From Lactobacillus sp. YT155 (GTDB lineage Bacteria; Bacillota; Bacilli; Lactobacillales; Lactobacillaceae), in assembly GCF_030504545.1 (NCBI RefSeq), contig NZ_JAUKWP010000004.1, positions 62,001 through 126,000 of the forward strand: a stretch of DNA of 64,000 bases. The letters run 5' to 3'. Below are positions 1 through 9,166 of the stretch, piece after piece (the first letter of the stretch is position 1; the number at the start of each line of letters is the position of its first letter). Position numbers and translations under genes: made by a program. The notes beneath the pieces are model-generated. The model saw only the letters and a program-made list of their open reading frames with translations, searched no databases and was not told where the DNA came from.

Positions 1-467
1 AAGGTTTTATCTTCCGTGACCCTGCCAAACCACGTGCAATTGAAATCACTAGTTCTGGTTTAGAAGCAATCGGTGAAACAAGTAATGAAATGCCACTACT
101 TGGTGTTGTTACCGCTGGTGAACCTATTTTAGCAGTTGAAGAAGCAACTGACTATTTCCCTATCCCACCTAATATTTCTAATAACGATGGTCGTCCATTA
201 TTCATGCTTACCATTCGTGGTGAAAGTATGATTAATGCCGGAATATTGGATGGTGATCAAGTTATCGTTAGAAAACAAGATTACGCTTCAAATGGTGAAA
301 TCGTCATTGCTATGACTGAAGAGAATGAAGCAACTTGCAAGAGATTCTACAAAGAAGACGGATATATCAGATTACAACCTGAAAATGATGACTTAGATCC
401 TTTGATTTTCGACAATGTTTCCATTCTTGGAAAAGTCGTTGGACTCTTTAGAAATGATATTTATTAA
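1..467 (+). CDS. lexA: LexA repressor, 3' part (5' end outside window)
   Basis: LexA is the SOS repressor; RecA filaments stimulate its self-cleavage. The open frame runs in from base 3 ([15 protein letters not shown], the end of the winged-helix DNA-binding domain), so the ATG at 90 is internal and not the start. The catalytic S24-type domain follows. It has the Ala-Gly scissile site (VTAGEP), the nucleophile Ser in [14 protein letters not shown], and the general-base Lys in TCKRFYKE. The stop is at 465-467, just before a bidirectional terminator shared with rplS. The promoter, where an autoregulatory box would be expected, lies outside the window. A LexA-type operator is present at 26396-26407. 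Identification is firm; only the N-terminus is missing. Confidence 0.95.
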   Translation, partial: GFIFRDPAKPRAIEITSSGLEAIGETSNEMPLLGVVTAGEPILAVEEATDYFPIPPNISNNDGRPLFMLTIRGESMINAGILDGDQVIVRKQDYASNGEIVIAMTEENEATCKRFYKEDGYIRLQPENDDLDPLIFDNVSILGKVVGLFRNDIY

Positions 468-471
468 AAAT

Positions 472-498
472 AAAAACCAGCCAATTGGCTGGTTTTTT
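472..498. terminator. Bidirectional terminator between lexA and rplS
   Basis: A near-perfect palindrome, AAACCAGCC-AATT-GGCTGGTTT, has A/T tracts on both sides. It can therefore terminate lexA on the plus strand and rplS on the minus strand. It abuts the rplS stop codon. Confidence 0.9.
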
Positions 499-848
499 TA
501 GTTTCTAGTTTTTTCAGCGATTCTAGCTGATTTACCATGACGTTCACGTAAGTACAATAGTTTAGCTCTACGTACGCGACCTTGTCTAATAACTTCAACC
601 TTTTCAACACGAGGTGTGTGTAATGGGAATGTTCTTTCAACACCAACACCACTACTCATTTTACGTACAGTATAAGTTGCACTTACACCAGAACCACGTC
701 TTTTAAGTACGACACCTTCGAATAATTGAACACGTTCTCTAGTTCCTTCAACAACCTTAGCGTGAACTCTAACAGTATCACCAGGTCTGAAATCAGGAAT
801 ATCAGAACGCAATTGCTCCTTAGTAATATCTTGAATTAACTTGTTCAT
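498..848 (-). CDS. rplS: 50S ribosomal protein L19
   Basis: L19 sits at the interface of the ribosomal subunits. The 116-residue product has the family's usual length and its signature blocks: the start [14 protein letters not shown], then [16 protein letters not shown], a basic [14 protein letters not shown] segment and the end of the form [14 protein letters not shown] (here [15 protein letters not shown]). The ATG is preceded by GGAGAAGC. The gene is last in the rpsP-rimM-trmD-rplS order, but a promoter and a structured leader of its own lie between it and trmD, so it is probably expressed at least partly on its own. It ends in the terminator shared with lexA. Confidence 0.97.
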   Translation of the reverse strand: MNKLIQDITKEQLRSDIPDFRPGDTVRVHAKVVEGTRERVQLFEGVVLKRRGSGVSATYTVRKMSSGVGVERTFPLHTPRVEKVEVIRQGRVRRAKLLYLRERHGKSARIAEKTRN

Positions 849-930
849 AATGCTTCTCCTAAATCGACACTCTTAAAACCTAAGGTTGATTCCAGCGGAA
901 TATCGTTAATCTGTGTCTTCAAACACTTAT
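849..930 (-). promoter_or_regulatory. Probable L19 ribosomal-protein leader RNA
   Basis: About 80 nt of untranslated RNA precede rplS. Read on the minus strand it can form a GTGT/ACAC hairpin, then ATTCC-GCT-GGAAT and AACC-TTA-GGTT stems, ending at the GGAGAAGC ribosome binding site. Autoregulatory L19 leaders are known upstream of rplS in Firmicutes. The position and stems fit, but I have not matched it to a covariance model. Confidence 0.55.
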
Positions 931-933
931 AAA

Positions 934-962
934 ATAATATCTTATTACCATCTATTTGTAAA
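934..962 (-). promoter_or_regulatory. SigA-type promoter of rplS
   Basis: On the minus strand TTTACA is followed by a 17-nt spacer and TATTAT. The elements sit between the trmD stop and the rplS leader. Spacing is ideal and both hexamers are one or two bases from consensus. Confidence 0.7.
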
Positions 963-969
963 GAGGTCT

Positions 970-1701
970 TTACGATAATTCTTGCTTAATTTCATTTAAC
1001 ATCCTGACTTCTTCATCACTAAACTCTCGGTTTTCAAGCAAGTCAGGACGACGTTGATACGTTTTTTTGAGTGATTCATACAAACGCCACTGACGAATTA
1101 GTTCATGGTTACCACTCATTAAGACTTCAGGAACTTTCATTCCTTGATAGTCAGCCGGTCTGGTATATTGTGGATATTCTAACAAACCATTACCAAATGA
1201 ATCATCGTAGGCAGAAACATCGTTACCTAACACTCCAGGCACAAATCTCAATGTTGCATCAATCATCATCATAGCAGCTAATTCACCGCCTGTAACTACG
1301 TAGTCACCCATTGAGACTTCATCAGTCACGATTGTCTTAACTCGCTCGTCATAGCCTTCATAATGTCCACAAATGAAGACCAAGTTTTCAGCTTTAGCGA
1401 AATCTTGGGCCATTTCTTGATTAAAAGTTTTTCCAGCAGGATCCAAAAGAACTACCCTTTTTTCACCTGAATGTTTTTGATCAATATCACGATAAGCATC
1501 TAATATTGGTTGGGCTTGCAACAACATACCGGCTCCACCACCATAAGGCGTGTCATCAACTGTGTTGTGCTTGTTATCAGCGAAGTCACGAAAATCCACC
1601 GTATTAATATTTACCAAATCTTTTTCTTGAGCTTTACCAATTAGAGATTCATCTAAAGCCGTAAACATTTTAGGAAAAATAGTTAAAATATCAATATTCA
1701 T
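970..1701 (-). CDS. trmD: tRNA (guanine-N1)-methyltransferase TrmD
   Basis: TrmD methylates N1 of G37 next to the anticodon of tRNAs reading CNN and similar codons, using S-adenosylmethionine, and so guards against +1 frameshifting. The 243-residue protein has the family length. It shows the SPOUT knot motifs in order: [11 protein letters not shown] near residue 53, [15 protein letters not shown] near 106, and [16 protein letters not shown] near 130. The ATG at 1701 overlaps the last base of the rimM stop, so the two genes are translationally coupled. It is a standard member of the rpsP-rimM-trmD-rplS operon. Confidence 0.97.
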   Translation of the reverse strand: MNIDILTIFPKMFTALDESLIGKAQEKDLVNINTVDFRDFADNKHNTVDDTPYGGGAGMLLQAQPILDAYRDIDQKHSGEKRVVLLDPAGKTFNQEMAQDFAKAENLVFICGHYEGYDERVKTIVTDEVSMGDYVVTGGELAAMMMIDATLRFVPGVLGNDVSAYDDSFGNGLLEYPQYTRPADYQGMKVPEVLMSGNHELIRQWRLYESLKKTYQRRPDLLENREFSDEEVRMLNEIKQELS

Positions 1702-2213
1702 TAATCAATTAACCCTTCTGGAATTTCTACTTCGACGACTGACTTCTTCAAATCAACCTTCAATACAACTGAAGGAATATATGGAATCAAAACTTCACCA
1801 TATTGTTTTGACTTAACAACCCAAACATCGTTTGCTCCCGGTGACATAATCTCAGTTATCGTTCCTATTTCACCTAGAGACTTGTCATTTACAACTAAAC
1901 CAATAATATCGTGATAATAGAACTCGTTATCTGACAACTCATCATCTTCATGAGTAGTCTTTAAGACTTTATTCTTTAATAGTTCGGCTTCAGTCATATC
2001 TTTAACTTCGGCAAACTTCAACATGTACATTCCTTTATGCACACGAACAGATTCAATTGTTAATGGATGAGATGCATCTTCCAAGTATAAAACGTTATTT
2101 TTTTGGTAACGTTGTTCAGGAAAATCAGTGATAGAAGCTACTTTCACTTCGCCTTTTATTCCATGAGTATTAACAATTTTACCAACATTGAATAATTCTT
2201 TTTGCTCTGTCAT
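1701..2213 (-). CDS. rimM: 16S rRNA processing protein RimM
   Basis: RimM binds S19 and assists maturation of the 30S head. The 170 residues comprise the N-terminal RimM barrel ([18 protein letters not shown] at residues 8-25) and a C-terminal PRC barrel (from about residue 95, [12 protein letters not shown] through [12 protein letters not shown]). Both the order and the length are typical. The stop overlaps the trmD start. A terminator-like hairpin lies between rpsP and this gene, so expression relative to S16 may be attenuated. Confidence 0.96.
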   Translation of the reverse strand: MTEQKELFNVGKIVNTHGIKGEVKVASITDFPEQRYQKNNVLYLEDASHPLTIESVRVHKGMYMLKFAEVKDMTEAELLKNKVLKTTHEDDELSDNEFYYHDIIGLVVNDKSLGEIGTITEIMSPGANDVWVVKSKQYGEVLIPYIPSVVLKVDLKKSVVEVEIPEGLID

Positions 2214-2237
2214 CTTGACCTACTTTACTAGCTAAAT

Positions 2238-2279
2238 AAAAAAGGACCAACATAAAACCAAGGTTTTATCAGATCCTTT
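2238..2279 (-). terminator. Terminator-like hairpin between rpsP and rimM
   Basis: On the minus strand AAAGGA and ATAAAACC pair with GGTTTTAT and TCCTTT, with a small internal loop, followed by TTTTTA. It begins about 10 nt after the rpsP stop. No clear promoter follows before rimM, which suggests a partial terminator or processing site. Confidence 0.65.
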
Positions 2280-2288
2280 CTAAATTAA

Positions 2289-2558
2289 TTATTTTGACAT
2301 CTTGTATTCGTGGAACTTCTTCATAACACCTTGTTTTTGAAGTAAGTTACGAACAGTATCTGAAGGTTGAGCACCTTTTTTTAGCCAGTCCATAATAACT
2401 TCTTCGTTTAATTTAAGTTCGTTTTCTTTTAGTGGGTTGTAGTAACCTACTTCTTCGATGAAGCGTCCATCACGTGGTGCACGTGAATCAGCAACAACTA
2501 CACGATAAAAAGGTTTTAACTTACTACCCATTCTTTTCATTCTAATTTTTACAGCCAT
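2289..2558 (-). CDS. rpsP: 30S ribosomal protein S16
   Basis: S16 is an early 30S assembly protein. The 89-residue product begins [19 protein letters not shown] and continues [23 protein letters not shown], both diagnostic of the family. The ribosome binding site AGGAGGACAATT precedes the ATG. The gene opens the rpsP-rimM-trmD unit and has its own strong promoter downstream of ffh, so it is probably uncoupled from the SRP genes. Confidence 0.98.
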   Translation of the reverse strand: MAVKIRMKRMGSKLKPFYRVVVADSRAPRDGRFIEEVGYYNPLKENELKLNEEVIMDWLKKGAQPSDTVRNLLQKQGVMKKFHEYKMSK

Positions 2559-2588
2559 AATTGTCCTCCTAAAATCTTAACAAAAGAA

Positions 2589-2617
2589 AGTATAACTAAT
2601 TTTTTTCTCTGTGTAAA
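2589..2617 (-). promoter_or_regulatory. Strong SigA-type promoter of rpsP-rimM-trmD
   Basis: On the minus strand TTTACA, a 17-nt A-rich spacer and TATACT lie between the ffh stop and the rpsP ribosome binding site. Confidence 0.75.
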
Positions 2618-2634
2618 GGTTTTTTTCTTTACAG

Positions 2635-4071
2635 TTAAGATTTAAATCGTTTAACTTTTTTCATGCGTTTCTTTTTATTCTTCTTTGTACGTTTAACCAT
2701 TTGGTTCATAGCCATTTTACCCATCTTACCGGAGATACCATTACCAAACATTTGCTCCATACCAGACATGTTCCCTTTGTTCATTTGTTGCATCATTTCA
2801 CGACTTTGTTTGAATTGTTTGATCATGCGATTAACTTCTTGAACATTACGTCCTGAACCGGCAGAAATTCTTCTTCGGCGTGAAGGATTTAATAAATCGG
2901 GGTTAACACGTTCTTCAGGTGTCATTGAGTACACAATGGCCTTAAGATGAGAAATATCTTTTTCGTCGATATTAACATTTGCCATGGCTGGATTATTAGC
3001 CATTCCTGGAATCATTTTCATGATTTCATCAAGAGGTCCCATTTTTGAAACTTGATCCATTTGATCAATAAAGTCATTGAAATCAAAGGAATTCTCTTGA
3101 ATTTTTTGCGCCATTTTTTGAGCTTGTTGCTCATCATAATCAGTTTGAGCTTTTTCAATCAAGCTCATCATGTCACCCATACCAAGAATTCGGCTGGCCA
3201 TACGATCAGGATGGAAGACTTCTAACTGATCAAGTTTTTCCCCTTGTCCGATAAACTTAATTGGTTCACCAGTAACTTCTCGAATTGATAAAGCAGCACC
3301 ACCACGGGTGTCACCATCCAATTTAGTCAAAATTACACCGGTAATTCCCAACTGTTCATTGAATCCCTCAGCAACCTTAGCTGCCACTTGACCGGTCATT
3401 GAATCAGCCACGAAGAGAATTTCATTAGGCTGAGCAATTTTTTTGATGTTCTTAAGCTCATCCATCAAAGTTTGATCGATTTCTAGACGACCAGCGGTAT
3501 CAATAATTACATAATCATTTTTGTTTTCGTGTGCTTGTTTCAATCCATTAGTAACAATTTCAACTGGATCGACATCGACTCCTTCATCATAAACAGGAGC
3601 ATCTACTTGTTGACCGACGGTTTTTAATTGTTCAATCGCAGCCGGACGGTAGACGTCAGCAGCAATAAACATTGGTCGAGCATTGTTTTCTTTTTGGAGA
3701 TATTTAGCCAACTTACCAGCTGTAGTAGTCTTACCAGCACCTTGTAAACCAACCATCATGATGATTGTCGGAATATGCTCTGACTTGTTAAGTGGACTAG
3801 CGACATCCCCCATGACTTTAGTCAATTCTTCATTAACTATTTTGATAACTTGTTGTGATGGAGTTAAACTCTCTAATACTTCGCTACCAACAGCCCGTTC
3901 ACTAACTGTTTTAACAAATTTTTTGACAACATCAAAGTTAACGTCGGCTTCTAATAAAGCTAGGCGAACTTCTCTCATCATCTCTTTTACGTCAGTTTCG
4001 CTTATTTTTCCTTTTCCACGAAGTCTGGCAAATGTTTTTTGTAATCTGTCACTTAATCCTTCAAAAGCCAT
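2635..4071 (-). CDS. ffh: Signal recognition particle protein Ffh (SRP54)
   Basis: Ffh binds SRP RNA and signal sequences and delivers nascent membrane and secreted proteins to FtsY. The N and G domains show GLQGAGKTTTAGKLAKYL (P loop, about residues 105-122), DTAGRLEID, TKLDGDTRGGAALS and a C-terminal Met-rich M domain from about residue 320 that ends in a very basic KKNKKKRMKK tail. I chose the ATG at 4071, where GTGAGGA acts as the ribosome binding site; an in-frame GTG at 4083 is that same purine run. The gene follows ylxM and ftsY, so both GTPases of the SRP pathway are made together. Confidence 0.97.
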   Translation of the reverse strand: MAFEGLSDRLQKTFARLRGKGKISETDVKEMMREVRLALLEADVNFDVVKKFVKTVSERAVGSEVLESLTPSQQVIKIVNEELTKVMGDVASPLNKSEHIPTIIMMVGLQGAGKTTTAGKLAKYLQKENNARPMFIAADVYRPAAIEQLKTVGQQVDAPVYDEGVDVDPVEIVTNGLKQAHENKNDYVIIDTAGRLEIDQTLMDELKNIKKIAQPNEILFVADSMTGQVAAKVAEGFNEQLGITGVILTKLDGDTRGGAALSIREVTGEPIKFIGQGEKLDQLEVFHPDRMASRILGMGDMMSLIEKAQTDYDEQQAQKMAQKIQENSFDFNDFIDQMDQVSKMGPLDEIMKMIPGMANNPAMANVNIDEKDISHLKAIVYSMTPEERVNPDLLNPSRRRRISAGSGRNVQEVNRMIKQFKQSREMMQQMNKGNMSGMEQMFGNGISGKMGKMAMNQMVKRTKKNKKKRMKKVKRFKS

Positions 4072-4086
4072 AGTATTCCTCACTAA

Positions 4087-4428
4087 TTATCGATTTGATA
4101 AATTGTTTAAATCTTCAATCATTCTGATTAACTTTAAGTCACTTGCATAATTCTGTTGTGCATAGTCAAGAAGTTGAGCAGATAGTTCACTTCCTGATTG
4201 TGAGTTAGCAACAATTTTTAGTTTCTTCTCATAGGAATCAAGAATCTCTTCACTTCTTTTAAGGTTATCATAAACTGCCTGGCGACTCACATTAAATTGT
4301 TCAGCAATTTCTCCCAGCGATAAATCTTCCACATAATATAACGACATATATTCATGTTGTTTATCAGTCAGTAGTTCACCGTAAAAGTTAAACAAAATAT
4401 TCATTTGTTTATTCTTTTCTAATTCCAT
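4087..4428 (-). CDS. ylxM: YlxM/p13 family DNA-binding-like SRP-associated protein
   Basis: This 113-residue protein carries a sigma-70 region 4-like helix-turn-helix at about residues 18-62 (LTDKQHEYMSLYYVEDLSLG, then FNVSRQAVYDNLKRSE). In streptococci the homologue binds SRP components and modulates their GTPase cycle. Its TGATG overlap with the ftsY stop shows translational coupling. The ATG at 4428 follows CGGAGAATAATTG; the upstream TTG is not needed. The family is certain; its exact role here is inferred from neighbours and homologues. Confidence 0.93.
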   Translation of the reverse strand: MELEKNKQMNILFNFYGELLTDKQHEYMSLYYVEDLSLGEIAEQFNVSRQAVYDNLKRSEEILDSYEKKLKIVANSQSGSELSAQLLDYAQQNYASDLKLIRMIEDLNNLSNR

Positions 4429-5600
4429 CAATTATTCTCCGAAATTAAGTCTTTAAACATACCGTAAACAAATTTTTCTGAATCGAAGTCACGTAGGTCA
4501 TCCATTTGTTCACCCAAACCGACTAACTTAACCGGAATATGCAACTCATTCTTGATAGCAAAGATTATACCACCTTGAGACGAGCCGTCTAATTTAGTTA
4601 AAACAATTCCGGTAACATTGGTAGTTTCATTAAATTGACGAGCTTGGCTAATTGCATTTTGTCCAGTTGTTCCGTCTAATACCAAGAGAACTTCTTGAGG
4701 AGCATCTGGTAATTCACGAGTAATCACACGTTTAATTTTTTCTAACTCACGCATTAATCCTTCTTTGTTCTGCAAACGTCCTGCAGTATCAACTAGAAGA
4801 ATATCAAAATCTTCTTCCTTAGCTTTTTTTACGGCGTCAAAAGCCACCGAAGCAGGATCAGTTTGAGCACTTGAGGCAACTACCGGGACATTGATTCTTC
4901 TACCCCATTCTTGTAATTGTTCAATTGCACCAGCTCTAAAAGTATCGCCAGCGGCAAGTAAAACTTTTTTACCTTCTTGTTCAAAACGATGAGCTAATTT
5001 ACCAATAGTAGTAGTTTTCCCAGCACCGTTAACTCCAACGAACAAAATAACTGTAGGCTCGTCAGTCTCTGAGAAGTTCAAACTGTTATCAGTATCGTTT
5101 TCTTCATAAATATCAACTAATTTTTTGACAATGACATTTGATACTTCTTCTTTTGACTTAGCATTTTGAAATTTAACTTCTTCGCGTAATTCTTCTGAAA
5201 TACGCATAGCTGTTTCAAAGCCAACATCAGCCTCAATTAAAACCTCTTCCAAATCATCGAAGAATGATTCATCAACTGAGCGAAAACCAGCTAAGAACTT
5301 ATTGATTTTACTACTGAAGTTAGAGCGAGATTTCTCAAGTCCTTCATCATACTTTTCAGTATCAGGTTCAGTTAAATCTAATTCTTCTGTGTCTTCAGTT
5401 TCTTCTTCAGCATCCGAAATATCTTCCTCTGTTTCTTCAACAGTCTCTACCTGTTCTTCGATCACTGATGCTTCAGAAGATTTCTCAAGTTCTGGTTCTT
5501 CTTGAGTAGCTTCTATTTCTTCAATTTGTTTTTCTTCAGTTGTTTCTTTCTTATCGCTGTCACCAACGATGGCTTTTTTTATTTGATCAAATAAACCCAT
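4428..5600 (-). CDS. ftsY: SRP receptor GTPase FtsY
   Basis: FtsY is the membrane-associated receptor for Ffh-ribosome complexes. Residues 15-92 form a highly acidic Glu/Thr/Asp-rich A domain, the variable membrane-associating part. The N domain follows (about 100-180), then the G domain with GVNGAGKTTTIGKLAHRF (about 189-206), LLAAGDTFRAGAIEQL, DTAGRLQNKEGLM and TKLDGSSQGG. The 390-residue length reflects the acidic extension. It sits 8 bases after smc and is coupled to ylxM. Confidence 0.97.
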   Translation of the reverse strand: MGLFDQIKKAIVGDSDKKETTEEKQIEEIEATQEEPELEKSSEASVIEEQVETVEETEEDISDAEEETEDTEELDLTEPDTEKYDEGLEKSRSNFSSKINKFLAGFRSVDESFFDDLEEVLIEADVGFETAMRISEELREEVKFQNAKSKEEVSNVIVKKLVDIYEENDTDNSLNFSETDEPTVILFVGVNGAGKTTTIGKLAHRFEQEGKKVLLAAGDTFRAGAIEQLQEWGRRINVPVVASSAQTDPASVAFDAVKKAKEEDFDILLVDTAGRLQNKEGLMRELEKIKRVITRELPDAPQEVLLVLDGTTGQNAISQARQFNETTNVTGIVLTKLDGSSQGGIIFAIKNELHIPVKLVGLGEQMDDLRDFDSEKFVYGMFKDLISENN

Positions 5601-5608
5601 ATTATCAC

Positions 5609-8600
5609 CTAGTCATTTTCTTTAACTTCTACGGAAACCATTTTGGAAACACCGAGTTCTTCCATCGAAACTCCATATAAACGATTAACGTTCATCATCG
5701 TACCTTTACGGTGAGTAATAACAATAAATTGAGTATTATCATCGTACTTATTCAAGTACTTAGCAAATCGATAAACATTAGCATCATCAAGTGCAGCTTC
5801 AACCTCATCCAAAATACAAAATGGTACTGGTTTTACTTTGATAATAGCAAACAATAATGTAATTGCCGTAAGCGCTCTTTCTCCACCAGACAATAGACTC
5901 AATCTTTGGAATTTCTTTCCAGGTGGTTGAGCAATAATTTCAATTCCGGTTTCTAATAAGTTCTCTGGGTCAGTCAAAACTAACTTGGCTCGACCTCCAG
6001 CAAACATTTCAGGGAAAATCACTTCAAACGAAGCAGCAACTTCATCAAAGGTTTCTTTGAATCGTTTAGAAACTTCATCATCCATTTCACTCATGGTATT
6101 TTTAAGTTGTTCACGAGCACTTAACAAATCGGCTTCTTGTTGATTCAAGAACTCATATCTATCTTTAACTTTATCATATTCAGCGATTGAAGAAGTATTT
6201 ACTTCGCCCAATTCAGAAATACCCATTTCAAGAAGCTTAGCCGATTTTTTTAATTCAGCAACATCTGTTTCTTCCTCTTGAATCTGTGCATAAGCTTCTT
6301 CGAAGGTCATCTTATATTCTTGACTAAGAATTTCGAGACGACTATCAATCGCATTATTGGTTTTTGTAAGCGCAATTGCAGTGTCTTCTTGTTCTTCAGA
6401 AGCATTTTTTTGTAATTGGAAGTTACGACTTGCAGCTTGGGAAAGTTCTTCTGATTCTGTTTCTAACTTAGTACGAGTATCTTGTAATTCAGAAATTTTT
6501 TCTTTAAGATCGTTGACTTCTTGTGAAAGTTCTGAGAATTGCTCCTCATTGCTTGTTCCAGAAGTTAACAACTGCGTCTGTTCTTCTTCAAGTGCTGCTA
6601 ATTGTTTTTTAACTTGTTCTAAACTCTGTTCTGTCTTCTTATAGTCAGCTTTTTGGCGTCTTAAGAGTCCAGCTTTATTTTCCAAACTATTATTAGCAAC
6701 AGCTATTTGGGTTTGATAGGTTTGAACTCTTTGTCCAAGAACTTCTTGTTCTTGACTGTAATTGGCTAATAAATCATTTTTTAGATTTGTCTGTTCTTTA
6801 ATATCAGAAATTTTCGCTTCTAAATCATTCTTCTCATCATCATTTTTAGCCAAATTTTCTTCAATCTCAGTTAGTTCTTGATTATTAGTTTTAATCGTAA
6901 ATTGGCTGGAACTAATATCTTGATTCAAACGTTCCAACTCATCGTTTAACTTAGTCAGTTGTTGTTTCAATTCAAAGTTCTGATTGTCGATTTGTTGAAT
7001 TTCAGATTGTTGATTATCAAGTTCTTGTTGGCTAGTTTCAAGCTGTTCTTGTATTTGATTAACTTGTGACTGCAGTTGATCGGCATTCAACTTAAGTTTA
7101 TCAATTGTACCAGTTAGTTCTTCAATTTCCTGATTTCGGCTTAGTAATCCATTGCCATTTTGCTTAACTTGTCCACCAGTTAATGAACCACCAGGACTAA
7201 GAATATCACCCTTTAGTGTCACGATTCGATATTGATGTTTAGTACTTTTGGCAATTCTAACGGCATTGTCTAAATTATCGACAATTAATAAATTACCAAA
7301 AATATTTTCAGCAATGTTCTTTACAGAAGTGTCAAATTCAATTAAATCAGAAGCAATCCCTAAATACCCATTGCCACTGACGTTATTATTGATTTTCCGT
7401 GATTTCATAACATTCTTTGGTAAGAATGTTGCTCTTCCTAAATTACCCTTTCTCAAATAAGAAATGGCATTTTTGGCAGCATTTTCATCTTCAGTAACAA
7501 TAGACTGTAATTGGCTTCCTGCAGCCACTTCAATAGCTGTTTGTAAATTCTTGGGAACGGTAATTAATTCAGCTACCGCACCGATTATTCCAGCTAGTTT
7601 ACCCTTATTATTGAGAACTGATTTAACCCCTAGGAAGAATCCAGCATGGTCATTATTTAATTCTTCTAGAGCTTTCTTTTTCGCCGTTGCTTGTTGGATT
7701 TTTGCCAACTCATCCATGTAACTTTCTTGGACTTCTTTTAACTGTTTCTCAGCAGCTTCAGCATTATTTTTTAGTTCATTGAACTGATTAAGCTTAGATT
7801 CATTATCAGTCTTAAAATCATTAATTTTAGCTTCAAAGGCACTGATCTCTTCTTGCTTCTTAGCTTGTTGTTCAGTCAATTTATCAAGGTCTAAATTACC
7901 TTGAGCAATAACTTTTTCTAAACGAGCTTTTTGAGAAGACAAAAAGTTAATGTTGTTACTGTTGGTTGTTTGCTCTTGAAGAGCATTCAAATAGTCACCA
8001 CGAAGTTCTTCAATTTCTTGCTTGATAACATCGGGTGTTTTAGTTTGTGAATCAGTTATTTCAGTGAGTTTTTGTGTTAATTTATCAACTTCTACTTGAG
8101 CTTCATCTGACTCTTTAGTAGCGACAGCAATTTCTGCTTCCATTCTTTGAGTCTGCTCGGTTAATTCAGCTATTTGGTCTTGTAATTGTTGGCGGTTCTG
8201 ATTGTTAAAATCATTTCGTTCTTCCGTAACAGCCTTTTGACCATTTAAGATTTCTAGTTGACGACTTTTTTCAAGTAATTGTTGATTACTTTCATCAAGT
8301 TCTTCAGATAAAGCCGAAATCTGTTGACGATTTTGGCGAACCGCTTCGTCAGATGTCTTAACATCAGCTTCAATCTTACTTAATGTTGCTTTAATTTGAC
8401 TTGATTTTTGACTATATTCTTTTCGTTGTTCGTTATATTCCGCAATTTCAATTGCTAAAATTTGTTTATAGATAGCATCGTACTGTTCTTTTTGATTCAA
8501 ATAATCATGAGCAATACTTGCTTGTTCCTTCAGCGGCTCAACCTGAGCAGATAATTCATGCAAAATATCTGACACCCGGTGTAAATTGTCATCAGTGTCA

Positions 8601-9145
8601 GATAGTTTCAATTCAGCTTCATGTTTCTTTTGTTTATATAATGCAACTCCAGCCGATTCTTCAATAATTGAACGTCGCTCAACTGGCTTACTGTTAAAGA
8701 TTGATTCGACACGGCCTTGAGAAATAATTGAAAATGATTCACGGCCTAAACCAGAATCCAAAAATAGTTCAGTAATATCTTTTAGACGGCAACTCTTGTT
8801 ATTGATAAAGAATTCTGACGTTCCATCTCTAAATAGACGTCGTTTAACAATTACACTATCAAAATCACTCTTCAAGTCGTCACGAGAGTTATCAAATTCA
8901 AAGATTACTTCAGCACGATTCATGGCTGGACGAGTCGAACTTCCAGCAAAAATAACGTCAACCATTTTATCCCCACGAAGGTTCTTGGCTGACTGTTCCC
9001 CCATTACCCAACGAATTGCCTCGGTAATGTTACTTTTTCCACTTCCATTAGGTCCGACAATCCCCGTAATACCAGAAGTGAATTCAATTTTTGTTTTGTC
9101 GGCAAAGGATTTAAATCCATTTAATGTCAGTGACTTTAACGGCAT
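5609..9145 (-). CDS. smc: Chromosome partition protein Smc
   Basis: Smc is the ATPase that, with ScpA and ScpB, compacts and aligns sister chromosomes. The 1178-residue protein has the classic layout: Walker A GIVGPNGSGKSNITEAI near residue 30, a long coiled coil, a hinge at roughly 500-660 (GFFLGVKSVLNN to LKGDILSPGGSLTGG), a second coiled coil, then the LLSGGERALTAI signature and Walker B CILDEVEAALDDANV. The ATG at 9145 with GGAG six bases upstream is preferred over the adjacent TTG. It lies in the conserved rnc-smc-ftsY order, 21 bases after rnc. Confidence 0.97.
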   Translation of the reverse strand: MPLKSLTLNGFKSFADKTKIEFTSGITGIVGPNGSGKSNITEAIRWVMGEQSAKNLRGDKMVDVIFAGSSTRPAMNRAEVIFEFDNSRDDLKSDFDSVIVKRRLFRDGTSEFFINNKSCRLKDITELFLDSGLGRESFSIISQGRVESIFNSKPVERRSIIEESAGVALYKQKKHEAELKLSDTDDNLHRVSDILHELSAQVEPLKEQASIAHDYLNQKEQYDAIYKQILAIEIAEYNEQRKEYSQKSSQIKATLSKIEADVKTSDEAVRQNRQQISALSEELDESNQQLLEKSRQLEILNGQKAVTEERNDFNNQNRQQLQDQIAELTEQTQRMEAEIAVATKESDEAQVEVDKLTQKLTEITDSQTKTPDVIKQEIEELRGDYLNALQEQTTNSNNINFLSSQKARLEKVIAQGNLDLDKLTEQQAKKQEEISAFEAKINDFKTDNESKLNQFNELKNNAEAAEKQLKEVQESYMDELAKIQQATAKKKALEELNNDHAGFFLGVKSVLNNKGKLAGIIGAVAELITVPKNLQTAIEVAAGSQLQSIVTEDENAAKNAISYLRKGNLGRATFLPKNVMKSRKINNNVSGNGYLGIASDLIEFDTSVKNIAENIFGNLLIVDNLDNAVRIAKSTKHQYRIVTLKGDILSPGGSLTGGQVKQNGNGLLSRNQEIEELTGTIDKLKLNADQLQSQVNQIQEQLETSQQELDNQQSEIQQIDNQNFELKQQLTKLNDELERLNQDISSSQFTIKTNNQELTEIEENLAKNDDEKNDLEAKISDIKEQTNLKNDLLANYSQEQEVLGQRVQTYQTQIAVANNSLENKAGLLRRQKADYKKTEQSLEQVKKQLAALEEEQTQLLTSGTSNEEQFSELSQEVNDLKEKISELQDTRTKLETESEELSQAASRNFQLQKNASEEQEDTAIALTKTNNAIDSRLEILSQEYKMTFEEAYAQIQEEETDVAELKKSAKLLEMGISELGEVNTSSIAEYDKVKDRYEFLNQQEADLLSAREQLKNTMSEMDDEVSKRFKETFDEVAASFEVIFPEMFAGGRAKLVLTDPENLLETGIEIIAQPPGKKFQRLSLLSGGERALTAITLLFAIIKVKPVPFCILDEVEAALDDANVYRFAKYLNKYDDNTQFIVITHRKGTMMNVNRLYGVSMEELGVSKMVSVEVKEND

Positions 9146-9166
9146 CAAATTCTCCTCATCTTGCTT

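Noticed and set aside
728-737. GAAC-AC-GTTC as a LexA box inside rplS
   Set aside because: The half-sites are two bases apart where four are needed, and it lies within a coding region.
5302-5505. Serine-rich plus-strand ORF inside ftsY
   Set aside because: It is the complement of the Glu/Asp-rich A domain; no start signal.
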